Origin: Vibrio hannami | GTDB lineage: Bacteria > Pseudomonadota > Gammaproteobacteria > Enterobacterales > Vibrionaceae | Assembly: GCF_029589055.1 (NCBI RefSeq) | Contig: NZ_JARQZP010000007.1 | Coordinates: 1,116,001-1,180,000, forward strand | Length of the DNA: 64,000 bases | Direction of reading: 5' to 3' | Part shown: piece after piece, positions 44,860-53,109 of the stretch | Numbering within the stretch: position 1 is the first letter of the stretch | How the letters are laid out: every line of letters begins with the position of its first letter | Program-made: the position numbers and the translations under genes | Notes under the pieces: model-generated | Databases searched by the model: none | Told to the model about the DNA's origin: nothing | The model's input: the letters and a program-made list of their open reading frames with translations, nothing else

Positions 44860-45324
44860 TTATCTGTCAAACGCTGGTGGTATGGGGCCAGCCATCTTGG
44901 AGTGCCTCATAACAACCAGTGTTTTGACACTTTTTACGCTGCCATCTTTATGAAGAACACGTTGAGTAAACTCATCGAACGCTTCCATATCCGTAGCGAC
45001 TACCTGTAAAACCACATCGAAATCACCGGTAACATACCAGGAATCCAGTACCTCTGGAGCCTGATTAACTCTGTCGATGAATTGGTTAACGATCGAACCG
45101 TGATCACGCTCTAATTGCACCATCAGCATCATGCTTAAAGGCCAACCCATTGTTTTGGGTTTGATAACCGCAACTTCTTTTTCTATATGCCCGCTAGTGC
45201 GTAACTGCCGAACGCGTCGATAACAAGCAGGTTCAGACAGGCCTACTTTTTCAGCCAGGCTGACCATTGATACCTTGGCATCGATTTGTAGCTGTTCCAG
45301 TATTTTCAGATCAATCGCATCCAT
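44860..45324 (-). CDS. Lrp/AsnC-family transcriptional regulator
   Basis: A 154-residue regulator: helix-turn-helix (DLKILEQLQIDAKVSMVSLAEKVGLSEPACYRRVRQL) followed by the RAM/ligand domain (WPLSMMLMVQLERDHGSIVNQFIDRVNQAPEVLDSWYVTGDFDVVLQVVATDMEAFDEFTQRVL), where an amino acid binds at dimer interfaces. It ends four bases from the PLP enzyme (convergent) and starts 31 bases after the exonuclease stop. A 15-bp tandem duplication covers its ribosome site. An amino-acid such as Met or Leu is the probable effector. Confidence 0.92.
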   Translation of the reverse strand: MDAIDLKILEQLQIDAKVSMVSLAEKVGLSEPACYRRVRQLRTSGHIEKEVAVIKPKTMGWPLSMMLMVQLERDHGSIVNQFIDRVNQAPEVLDSWYVTGDFDVVLQVVATDMEAFDEFTQRVLHKDGSVKSVKTLVVMRHSKMAGPIPPAFDR

Positions 45325-45353
45325 TTTCCCGACCTACGTTTTCCCGACCTATG
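45324..45353. repeat. 15-bp tandem duplication covering the Lrp ribosome site
   Basis: TTTTCCCGACCTACG is followed at once by TTTTCCCGACCTATG, differing at one base. It occupies the gap between the exonuclease and Lrp genes and duplicates the GGTCGGGAAAA sequence upstream of the Lrp ATG. Confidence 0.95.
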
Positions 45354-45354
45354 T

Positions 45355-45885
45355 TTAGAGCATTTCCAGAGCAAGTTTCGCCAAATTGTACGCATCAACA
45401 TAGCCTGAATGCTGGCGGCCTTCCCACGCTATGCCCTTCTGCTCTTGAGCCGCACGATGGCCAATACGCTTATCTTTGAGACGATTCTGAACTCGGTATA
45501 AAGTCGCAAGATTAATAAACTCATTAAAAGGCATATCGATACCTTTACTCTGACACTCATTAGCCAGAATAAGGTCATCACGTCCCCAAGATGCGTATAT
45601 CTTGTTAGGCCCACCGAAGTTTTTAATCATAGACTTAATCACTTCCTCTAACGGCCTGCCCTGCTTCTCGATTTTCCGTGGGGTAATACCAGTTAATTCA
45701 GAGCAGAAAAGAGAGACCTGATCTTTTTCGGGCTTTACATAATATTGAGCACGCTTAACTATCTCGCCTTTCGCCAGATCAATTTCAGCCAACCCTACTT
45801 CGATAATTTCGCCAGTGGTGCCTTTACCATCCACGTTCCAGCAACACATCTCTAAATCGAAGCAAACAACCCGGTTATAGTTCAT
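45355..45885 (-). CDS. DEDDh 3'-5' exonuclease (ERI-1/DnaQ-like)
   Basis: A 176-residue nuclease from the ATG at 45885 (AAGGG upstream; the frame opens earlier at 45945). The DEDDh active site is visible: Asp and Glu in VVCFDLEMCCW, Asp in ASWGRDDLIL, His and Asp in RQHSGYVDAYNLAKL. The EIIEVGLAEIDLAKGEIV strand pattern and the TGITPRKIEKQGRPLEEV segment fit the ERI-1/KapD-type single-domain exonucleases instead of the DNA polymerase proofreading subunit. The substrate, RNA or DNA, is not known. It lies upstream of Lrp on the same strand. Confidence 0.85.
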   Translation of the reverse strand: MNYNRVVCFDLEMCCWNVDGKGTTGEIIEVGLAEIDLAKGEIVKRAQYYVKPEKDQVSLFCSELTGITPRKIEKQGRPLEEVIKSMIKNFGGPNKIYASWGRDDLILANECQSKGIDMPFNEFINLATLYRVQNRLKDKRIGHRAAQEQKGIAWEGRQHSGYVDAYNLAKLALEML

Positions 45886-46033
45886 GCCAACCCTTATATA
45901 GAAAATCAGAACCGCGAATTCTAGCGGACAAAAATGACAATGCAAATTTTCTCATTAAAACGTCCCATAAAATTTAAAGAATGAAAAACACGTTCTCAAC
46001 TGTTGAACTTTAGGTACAATAAGCCTCAAATTA

Positions 46034-46061
46034 CTTGAAAATCTTACCAATAATCCCAATT
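46034..46061 (+). promoter_or_regulatory. Heat-shock (sigma-32) promoter of the DUF2760-Hsp70 operon
   Basis: CTTGAAA (46034-46040), 14-bp spacer, CCCAATT (46055-46061) match the sigma-32 -35 (CTTGAA) and -10 (CCCATnT) with one -10 mismatch. It lies about 75 bases before the first ATG. Confidence 0.65.
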
Positions 46062-46135
46062 CTTAAAGCCATACATGTCATCAGATTCAAAAGCTAGCCG
46101 AGGCTTGCTTAAAATTTTACCAAAGAGAACAATTT

Positions 46136-46774
46136 ATGAACTTTGATTTGAACCTTATTCCTACAACGCTAGATATGTATCACGCTGCTCTTGGTGGTGC
46201 TGCAGTTCTTTTTCTGCTTATTTCTCTTGTTAAGAAAACAAAAGTGGTAGAAAAAGAAGTAGAAGTTCCGGTAGAGAAAATCGTTGAAGTTGAAAAGCCA
46301 GTAGAAAAAATCGTCGAAGTTGAAGTCGAAAAAGTGGTTGAAGTAGAGAAAGTCATTGAGAAGGTGGTTGAAGTTGAAACTAAACTAAAAACTGCATCTA
46401 CGGACTCTGCAATGCAGCTATTGGCAATCATGCAACAAGAGTCTCGTCTGATTGATTTCCTTAAAGAGGATCTTACCGGCTTTTCTGATGAAGAAGTCGG
46501 CGCGGCTGCTCGCGTAATCCATAGTGGCGGCCAAAAAATCCTGACTGATTATGTAACGCTTACTAATATCCGAACAGAAGACGAAGAATCCCGTATCCAG
46601 ATTGAAGAAGGTTTCGACCCACAATCTGTACGCCTTACAGGCAATGTGACCGGTCAAGCACCGTTCAATGGCACACTAATTCACAAAGGCTGGAGAGCAG
46701 AAGAGATTAAGCTTCCGAAAGTATCGGAGAGCTTCGATCCTTCAATTATTGCTCCAGCAGAGGTAGAGCTTTAA
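46136..46774 (+). CDS. DUF2760 protein with membrane anchor and Val-Glu-Lys repeats
   Basis: A 212-residue protein. One TM segment (residues 14-32, MYHAALGGAAVLFLLISLV) is followed by a low-complexity repeat of V-E-K-I/V-V-E-V-E about residues 35-85, and then a globular C-terminal domain (LLAIMQQESRLIDFLKEDLTGFSDEEVGAAARVIHSGGQKIL...) that matches DUF2760. The repeat is highly charged, suggesting a rigid rod or coiled stalk that holds the DUF2760 domain away from the membrane. The next gene starts in its stop codon (TAATG). It is the first gene of the Hsp70 module. Confidence 0.86.
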   Translation: MNFDLNLIPTTLDMYHAALGGAAVLFLLISLVKKTKVVEKEVEVPVEKIVEVEKPVEKIVEVEVEKVVEVEKVIEKVVEVETKLKTASTDSAMQLLAIMQQESRLIDFLKEDLTGFSDEEVGAAARVIHSGGQKILTDYVTLTNIRTEDEESRIQIEEGFDPQSVRLTGNVTGQAPFNGTLIHKGWRAEEIKLPKVSESFDPSIIAPAEVEL

Positions 46775-48612
46775 TGGAACACAACGCAAAATACAGTGTC
46801 GGTATCGATTTAGGCACAACACACTGCGTATTGTCTTACACAGAATTACATCAGGAAGAAGCGGAAGTGAACACTTTCGCGGTACCTCAGCTAACCGCTC
46901 CCGGACAGGTTGAAGAGCGCTCGCAACTGGGGTCTTTCTTATATCAGCCGCACGAACATGAAATGGGCGCTGGTTCACGCACACTACCGTGGACTGAAAA
47001 TCCAAATGCGCTGGTTGGCGCTATCGCACGTAACCTTGGTGGTAAAACACCTCTGCGTTTAGTCTCAAGCGCTAAATCCTGGCTATGCCACGGCGGCGTA
47101 AATCGCCACGAAGCGTTCCTGCCATTTGGTAGCCCGGATGAAATCGAAAAAACATCACCTTTGAGAGCAACAGAGCTGTATCTGGAGCACCTTAAAGATG
47201 CCTGGAACCATAAAAAACCAGAAAACCGATTAGAAGAGCAGGAAATAACGATTACGGTTCCTGCATCGTTCGACCCGGCAGCTCGCGATTTAACCGCTGA
47301 AGCGGCTCGAAATGTGGGTCTGCATAACCTGACTCTTCTTGAAGAACCACAGGCGGCATTGTATAGCTGGATTAACAATAGCCATGAAGAGTGGCGTAGT
47401 CAGGTAGAAGTTGGCGACGTTGTTTTAGTTGTTGATATCGGTGGTGGTACTACCGACCTTTCACTGGTAGCAGTGACAGAAGAAGAAGGTAACTTAAACC
47501 TGAATCGTGTTGCCGTTGGTGAACATATTCTTCTTGGTGGCGACAACATGGATCTTGCTCTTGCTTACCGCCTGAAGATGAAAATGGCTCAAGAAGGCAA
47601 AGATCTGCAACCATGGCAGATTCAGGCGATTACTCAGGCCTGTCGCGATGCGAAAGAAACGCTGCTGGATGATCCGGATGTTCACTCCGTTCCTATTGTT
47701 GTACCAAGCCGTGGTTCAAAACTGTTAGGAGCAACACTGAAAACAGAACTCACTAAGCAAGAAGTTGAACAGACACTGGTTAACGGCTTCTTCCCACAGG
47801 TTCAGATTCAGGAGCACCCGGTACAGAATACTCGTAGCGCCCTAACCCAAATGGGTCTGCCTTATGCTCAGGATGCAGGTATTACTCGCCATATCGCAGG
47901 CTTCCTGTGCAAACAGTCTAACTCTACTCAGGATGTATTTGCCGGAATGTTTGGCGAACAGGCACAGCCAGAGTTTATTAAACCTACAGCAATCTTGTTT
48001 AATGGTGGTGTACTTAAATCATCACTGCTGGAAGAGCGCCTGACTTCCGTTATCAATAACTGGCTTACTCAGGCTGGCGGTCAAGAAGCGAAAAAACTAA
48101 GTGGCTTCGACCTTGATCTGGCGGTAGCAAACGGCGCGTCTTACTACGGCTCGGTTCGTCAGGGCAACGGCGTTCGTATCCGTGGCGGTATCGCAAGCAG
48201 CTACTACGTAGGTATTGAAAGTTCAATGCCGGCAATACCTGGAATGGCACCTCCAATGGAAGCTATTTGTGTTGCACCATTTGGCATGGAAGAAGGCTCT
48301 TCAGAACAGGTACAGGATCGTGAATTCGGCCTTGTAATTGGTCAGCCTGTACAGTTCCAGTTCTACGGTTCAACAGTTCGCCGCGACGATTTGGCTGGTA
48401 CTCACCTTGACTACTGGAAACCGGAAGAGTTAGAAGAACTACCGGAAATTCAGGTAACTCTAGATGCGACTGATGGTCGCAAAGTGGGCGAAATTGTCCC
48501 GGTAACACTGGCTTCCAAAGTCACCGAGCTTGGTACTTTATATCTAGAAGCTGTCGCTTCTGATAACGGTCAGAAATGGCACGTTGAGTTCGACGTACGG
48601 GAAACCGCATGA
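46774..48612 (+). CDS. Divergent Hsp70-family protein (first of pair)
   Basis: A 612-residue Hsp70/DnaK-type ATPase. Phosphate 1 GIDLGTTHCVL (residues 10-20), phosphate 2 VVDIGGGTTDLSLV (about 220), adenosine motif TAILFNGGVLKSSLL (about 407) and a TVPASFDPAARDLTAEAA segment are all present. Canonical DnaK linker and substrate-binding domain are not seen; instead a C-terminal portion of about 170 residues resembles a beta domain (LASKVTELGTLYLEAVAS...WHVEFDV). No lid helix is found. It overlaps the genes on both sides. Neither DnaJ nor GrpE is nearby, so partners are unknown; the anchored DUF2760 protein is a candidate. Confidence 0.9.
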   Translation: MEHNAKYSVGIDLGTTHCVLSYTELHQEEAEVNTFAVPQLTAPGQVEERSQLGSFLYQPHEHEMGAGSRTLPWTENPNALVGAIARNLGGKTPLRLVSSAKSWLCHGGVNRHEAFLPFGSPDEIEKTSPLRATELYLEHLKDAWNHKKPENRLEEQEITITVPASFDPAARDLTAEAARNVGLHNLTLLEEPQAALYSWINNSHEEWRSQVEVGDVVLVVDIGGGTTDLSLVAVTEEEGNLNLNRVAVGEHILLGGDNMDLALAYRLKMKMAQEGKDLQPWQIQAITQACRDAKETLLDDPDVHSVPIVVPSRGSKLLGATLKTELTKQEVEQTLVNGFFPQVQIQEHPVQNTRSALTQMGLPYAQDAGITRHIAGFLCKQSNSTQDVFAGMFGEQAQPEFIKPTAILFNGGVLKSSLLEERLTSVINNWLTQAGGQEAKKLSGFDLDLAVANGASYYGSVRQGNGVRIRGGIASSYYVGIESSMPAIPGMAPPMEAICVAPFGMEEGSSEQVQDREFGLVIGQPVQFQFYGSTVRRDDLAGTHLDYWKPEELEELPEIQVTLDATDGRKVGEIVPVTLASKVTELGTLYLEAVASDNGQKWHVEFDVRETA

Positions 48613-51413
48613 TCGCCTCACGCTACCTTGTCGGCATAGACTTAGGCACGACGAATATCGTCGTTGCCTACTGTGAGTTAGAGGAAGAGCTAAAGACAGC
48701 GCCAGTTAATATCTTCGAAATCGATCAGTTAATTGGTCCGGGAGAAGTGGTCAGAAAACCGCTTCTACCTTCCTTTCGTTTTCACCCGGCGCAAAATCAG
48801 CTTGGTGACAATGACATCACTCTGCCATGGGAAAACACCACGGTAAAAGGTGATATCAAGAATGCCGTAATCGGTGAATGGGCACGGGAGCTTGGAGCCA
48901 AGATCGAAGGGCGTCAGGTCTCCAGTGCTAAAAGCTGGTTATCTCATCAGGCCGTCGATCGTGAATCCGATATCCTTCCATGGGTATCCGGAAACGATGT
49001 CGATAAGGTATCACCTGTTATAGCGACAGCCAGTTACCTTAACCATGTTCGCCAATCCTGGAACCATCACAACCCAATCAATGTTCTCGAGAATCAGGAC
49101 ATTGTTATTACTGTACCCGCTTCATTCGATGAGAGTGCACGAAAGCTTACGCTTGAAGCTGCTAAACTCGCTGGCTTACATGACGTATCACTATTAGAAG
49201 AACCTCAGGCAGTTTGCTACGACTGGTATGCTCGTCATTCAGATTCAGCCAAACAGGAACTTCAGGATGTATCATCCATACTAGTGTGCGATGTTGGTGG
49301 TGGTACAACCGACCTTAGCTTAATCGAAGCTAAGTTGATTAATGATGAGCTATCGCTGAACCGGGTCGGTGTTGGCGAACACCTAATGTTGGGTGGTGAC
49401 AATCTGGATTTGGCATTAGCACATCTGGCAGAACAAAGATTCTCTAGCTCTAAAAAGCTTAATGCTTCTGCCCTTTCAAAACTGATTCAGCAGACACGCA
49501 AAGCAAAAGAGCAGCTACTTTCAAACTCTGACATTGGTGATGTAAAAATCACTATGCTTGGCAGTGGTTCTCGCCTGATTGGTGGATCTAAGAGCATTCC
49601 ACTATCAAAAGAAGAAGTTCACGGTATCGCCCTTGATGGTTTTTTCCCACTTACTGAACTGAATCAACTACCAGATAAGAAACGAAGCGCAGTGGTAGAG
49701 TTTGGTCTGCCTTATGTTTCGGACCCTGCAGTATCTAAGCATATTGCTGAGTTCCTTTCGTTCCACCAATCTGATGGCACAGAAGAAAATACAAAGGCAA
49801 GTAGTGTTCCTAAAGGGCTACTGTTAAATGGTGGTGTTTTCAATAGTGACCTTGTAACGTCAAGAATCAAGCAACTTTTGGAAAACTGGCGAGGCGATGA
49901 AGTAACACTACTTAACAACCCCCATCCAGATCTGTCTGTTGCCTTCGGTGCTGTTGCTTACGGTAAAGCACGCCGGGGAGCACAGTTAAAAATTGGTGGT
50001 GGTGCTGCACGCTCATACTTCCTGCAACTACCAGAAAAGAAAGGTCTTGGTCAGGCCGTTTGTTTGTTAGCAAAGGGAACCGAAGAAGGTCAGGAAATAC
50101 GGTTAACTGGCCGAAAGTTCGCACTGACACTTGATGAACCGGTTCGCTTTAACCTGTTGACTTCAACTCATGACAGATTGAGTGACAATCAAAAGCCACA
50201 AAATGGCTTACTCACCCGCGTTGATCCCGACGTATTCTCCCCTCTTCCGCCGTACATCACTACACTGGAGAGCTTAACGGAACAAAGTAACGATCTGCAC
50301 GCAAACCAGAAACAACGTGTGAACGTTCAACTGGCATGTAAACTGACTGAAGTCGGTACCCTGCAACTCGATTGCGTGAGTGTTGATGACGATTCACAGC
50401 GATGGAATGTCGAGTTCGAGATTCGTAAGAAAGGCGAAACGTTTGAAGAAGAGCAAACTATCTCGCCTCAGTTAGAACAGTCATTGTCACTGATTGCTTC
50501 TGCATACAGTGGTAATAAAAAGTCGGCTGATTCAAAAACCATTAAGACACTGGTTAAAGAGCTAGAACGAAAACTGGGTAAACGAGAAGAGTGGGATTTC
50601 CAGACTTCACGCCATATCTTTGATGCGTTTGCGACGGGTAGAAAACGCCGTCGACGCTCGGAGCAACATGAGAAGAACTGGTTGAGATTAGCTGGATATA
50701 CCCTACGTCCTGGTTTTGGTGACCCTACCGATAACTGGCGTATGGAGCAAGTTTGGAACCTTTACCAGCATAATATCCAGTATCAGAATCACCAGGGCTG
50801 GAGCGACTGGTGGGTGTTCTGGCGAAGAGTCTCAGGTGGATTGTCACAAGAGCAGCAAGAAACCATTCTGGCTGATATAGCTAAGTACCTGCATCCGGGG
50901 TCTTTACGCAACGCTAAGGTTGCCAAAGAATCTCAGGAGAAAGGTTACGAGGCTATGGTGAGGCTCGCTGCTTCTCTGGAGAATCTGGATGTTGAAGACA
51001 AAGTCCTGCTTTCAACCTGGTTCCTGAATAAAGCCACATCGCAAACTCAACACGCTCAGGCTCACTGGTGGGCATTAGGACGTCTTGCTTCTCGTTCTTT
51101 GATGTACGGCAGCCAACACTCTGTTATTCCTAGAGAACAGATTGAGCATTGGCTACCGCAATTACTTGAACAAAACTGGAACAAGGAGCCAATAGTTGGT
51201 TTTGCTGCTGTAATGATGTGCCGCAAAACAGGTGACAGACTGTTTGATGTTTCAGACGAGTTACGTGACAACGTCATTGAAAAGCTTAACTCCAGCAAAG
51301 CACCTGCTTCATGGGTTGAATTGGTACGGGAAGTTAAAGCTCTGGATGTTTCCGACACTAAGCGTGCCTATGGTGACGCGCTTCCAAGTGGCCTACACCT
51401 TATTAAAGAATAG
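48609..51413 (+). CDS. Divergent Hsp70-family protein with C-terminal DUF3731-like domain
   Basis: A 934-residue Hsp70 homologue related to its neighbour: VGIDLGTTNIVVAY, TVPASFDESARKLTLEAA, VCDVGGGTTDLSLIEA, LLLNGGVFNSDL, then the same beta-like C-terminal segment (LACKLTEVGTLQLDCVSV). From about residue 640 an extra, mostly helical, Trp- and Arg-rich domain of about 290 residues follows (REEWDFQTSRHIFDAFATGRKRRRRSEQHEKNWLRLAGY, WSDWWVFWRRVSGG, HWWALGRLASRSL). I believe this is DUF3731. It starts in the stop of the first Hsp70 gene. The basic GRKRRRR patch could bind nucleic acid or a charged partner; this is inference. Confidence 0.88.
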   Translation: MIASRYLVGIDLGTTNIVVAYCELEEELKTAPVNIFEIDQLIGPGEVVRKPLLPSFRFHPAQNQLGDNDITLPWENTTVKGDIKNAVIGEWARELGAKIEGRQVSSAKSWLSHQAVDRESDILPWVSGNDVDKVSPVIATASYLNHVRQSWNHHNPINVLENQDIVITVPASFDESARKLTLEAAKLAGLHDVSLLEEPQAVCYDWYARHSDSAKQELQDVSSILVCDVGGGTTDLSLIEAKLINDELSLNRVGVGEHLMLGGDNLDLALAHLAEQRFSSSKKLNASALSKLIQQTRKAKEQLLSNSDIGDVKITMLGSGSRLIGGSKSIPLSKEEVHGIALDGFFPLTELNQLPDKKRSAVVEFGLPYVSDPAVSKHIAEFLSFHQSDGTEENTKASSVPKGLLLNGGVFNSDLVTSRIKQLLENWRGDEVTLLNNPHPDLSVAFGAVAYGKARRGAQLKIGGGAARSYFLQLPEKKGLGQAVCLLAKGTEEGQEIRLTGRKFALTLDEPVRFNLLTSTHDRLSDNQKPQNGLLTRVDPDVFSPLPPYITTLESLTEQSNDLHANQKQRVNVQLACKLTEVGTLQLDCVSVDDDSQRWNVEFEIRKKGETFEEEQTISPQLEQSLSLIASAYSGNKKSADSKTIKTLVKELERKLGKREEWDFQTSRHIFDAFATGRKRRRRSEQHEKNWLRLAGYTLRPGFGDPTDNWRMEQVWNLYQHNIQYQNHQGWSDWWVFWRRVSGGLSQEQQETILADIAKYLHPGSLRNAKVAKESQEKGYEAMVRLAASLENLDVEDKVLLSTWFLNKATSQTQHAQAHWWALGRLASRSLMYGSQHSVIPREQIEHWLPQLLEQNWNKEPIVGFAAVMMCRKTGDRLFDVSDELRDNVIEKLNSSKAPASWVELVREVKALDVSDTKRAYGDALPSGLHLIKE

Positions 51414-51423
51414 TCCCTTAAAG

Positions 51424-51448
51424 AATCCGCCTTGTTAGAAGGCGGATT
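51424..51448. terminator. Rho-independent terminator of the Hsp70 operon
   Basis: AATCCGCCTT/AAGGCGGATT, 10 bp, GTTAG loop, then TATTTCT. It lies 10 bases past the stop and also serves the convergent DUF2947 gene. Confidence 0.85.
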
Positions 51449-51453
51449 TATTT

Positions 51454-51927
51454 CTAGTCTCTTTTACCTAGCTGAACTTTCCCTTTCGAGTTAAACCAAA
51501 GTGCTTCTTTTCGTCTTCGGCCTATCAAAATCGGGCCATCATCGTAAAACAGGAAATTTTTCCAGCAACGCTTAAAAACAGACCACTTGGTTTCAATCAC
51601 GTTGTACTTCTCATAACAGAAATACACCGTAACGTCATCCTGCCAGTCAATATGGTCCAGAATGGCTTGTGGTAATGCTTCTTCATCTGCCTCCCACTCC
51701 ACGGACCAATCCTCTTCAGATATCCAGGCATCTTTCTTCGAAGGCCAGTCTTCTCGAGAAAAACGATCGGCATCGGGGCTCATTGCACTAATGTTCTGCT
51801 GCCAAAACTGAGCAGAGCGAGCCTGTGTCATAGGTTTAATCGATTCGAGATCGGTTTCAGATACAGGCATCGAAGCGTGGGTAAAGATCCACTTACGGTT
51901 GTACTCGTTTATATTTATATAACTCAT
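51454..51927 (-). CDS. DUF2947 family protein
   Basis: A 157-residue soluble protein starting MSYININEYNRKWIFTHASMP with GGAAGA upstream. It is Trp- and acid-rich, with AWISEEDWSVEWEADEEALP and TKWSVFKRCWKNFLFYDDGPILIGRRRKEALWF near the end. I associate it with DUF2947, a vibrio-type family of unknown function. It follows the HD-domain gene by 9 bases, so it is the last gene of the tyrR-rimJ-HD unit. Confidence 0.75.
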   Translation of the reverse strand: MSYININEYNRKWIFTHASMPVSETDLESIKPMTQARSAQFWQQNISAMSPDADRFSREDWPSKKDAWISEEDWSVEWEADEEALPQAILDHIDWQDDVTVYFCYEKYNVIETKWSVFKRCWKNFLFYDDGPILIGRRRKEALWFNSKGKVQLGKRD

Positions 51928-51936
51928 CAGTTCTTC

Positions 51937-52527
51937 CTATGGCTTTAGCCAACCTTTTTCTACGGCACTGTCTATCACTTCACTGGCAACCGACCATAAC
52001 GCTTCTGATCCATCGACAATTCGACCATTAATATTGATAACCTGCTGCTTTGCAATACCATGTTCTACCCAGCTTTGCCCATCATTGTTGTAGTTCATCA
52101 GGATAGGGATCAGCCTGTCTAACGCCTTGGCAAACTTCGCTTCGGCACTCTCAGCTTGCTCAAATTCAAACCAGATATTTTTAAGTTCTTTCCCCTGATC
52201 GTCCGGTAGCATCCCGAACAATCGATCTGCGGCTGCCAGCTCTTTCTCTTCCTGTTCTTTTGACGCTACCGAGTCATAAACAAAGGTATCGCCCGCATCG
52301 ATTTCAACGATGTCGTGCAGTAATAACATCTTAACGACCTTTGTAATGTCGACGGGCTCGTTTGCATGCTCTTCCAGCAAAAGCGCCATTAATGCTACGT
52401 GCCAGCTATGCTCTGCACTATTTTCTAACCGTTTTTCTGCACTTTTAACTCGGGTTCTACGAAGTACCGACTTAAGTCGATCCAGTTCCATCAGCAACTC
52501 GAGTTGCTTCTTTAATCTTGTATCCAT
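51937..52527 (-). CDS. HD-domain hydrolase (YfbR/HDDC2-like, possible 5'-nucleotidase)
   Basis: A 196-residue metal-dependent phosphohydrolase. It contains the HD signature: ENSAEHSWHVALMALLLEEH (first His), MLLLHDIVEIDAGDT (His-Asp pair), and a later Asp in KALDRLIPILMNYNNDG. The layout matches HDDC2 and E. coli YfbR, which dephosphorylate nucleoside 5'-monophosphates. The ATG directly abuts the rimJ stop and the DUF2947 gene follows. Exact substrate unknown. Confidence 0.87.
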   Translation of the reverse strand: MDTRLKKQLELLMELDRLKSVLRRTRVKSAEKRLENSAEHSWHVALMALLLEEHANEPVDITKVVKMLLLHDIVEIDAGDTFVYDSVASKEQEEKELAAADRLFGMLPDDQGKELKNIWFEFEQAESAEAKFAKALDRLIPILMNYNNDGQSWVEHGIAKQQVININGRIVDGSEALWSVASEVIDSAVEKGWLKP

Positions 52528-53109
52528 TTATTTTTTCTCTAGCCACTTTGAGTTGATGAGTGATGTTAGCTTATGGTCTTCCCATTTACCTTTAATCAGC
52601 AAATAATCCTTAGCAAATCCCTCTTCCTCAAAACCTACAGACGCCAGCACTGCTGCACTTTTTTGATTGGAAGGCATATAACTGGCTGAAATTCTATGCA
52701 TGTTCTGAGTTTTGAACATCCAGTTACATGCCCGTTTTAATGCTTTTCTCATGATCCCCTTTCCCTGAGCATGTTGATCGAGGGAGTAACCGACAAAACA
52801 GCCGTGTAATGGGAAACGGGTGATATTGCTAAACGAGATAGTGCCAAGCATATTGCCACTCTCTTTATCGAGAATCAGGCAGTAAAAACCTATGCCCAGT
52901 AAATGCAGCTCACATAGTTTGATGAGCTTCTTTGCCCAGCCATATTGGGTATAAAAGTCCTCTTCCCTATGTGGCTCCCAGGGAGCAAGATATTCTCGGT
53001 TTTTTATAAAATACTCGCTGATCCGCTTCGCATCATCTTTTTCTGCCAGCCTGACAACAACGCCGTCAAACTCTTCGTGCATTCGATTAACTTTGATATC
53101 ACGCCACAT
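52528..53109 (-). CDS. rimJ: Ribosomal protein S5-alanine N-acetyltransferase RimJ
   Basis: GNAT enzyme that acetylates the N-terminal alanine of ribosomal protein S5. It has 193 residues from the ATG at 53109, which overlaps the tyrR stop (TGATG); GTG at 53112 also opens the frame. Conserved RimJ stretches are YFIKNREYLAPWEPHREEDFY, GTISFSNITRFPLHGCFVGYSLDQHAQGKGIMRKAL (acetyl-CoA loop), and HRISASYMPSNQKSAAVLASVGFEEEGFAKDYLLIKGKWEDH, closely parallel to E. coli RimJ. It is coupled to tyrR and to the HD gene. Confidence 0.92.
   Translation of the reverse strand: MWRDIKVNRMHEEFDGVVVRLAEKDDAKRISEYFIKNREYLAPWEPHREEDFYTQYGWAKKLIKLCELHLLGIGFYCLILDKESGNMLGTISFSNITRFPLHGCFVGYSLDQHAQGKGIMRKALKRACNWMFKTQNMHRISASYMPSNQKSAAVLASVGFEEEGFAKDYLLIKGKWEDHKLTSLINSKWLEKK

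Noticed and set aside
46180..46431. Minus-strand ORF rich in Ser, Thr and Phe (83 aa)
   Set aside because: It is the antisense shadow of the Val-Glu-Lys repeat in the DUF2760 gene; no ribosome site.
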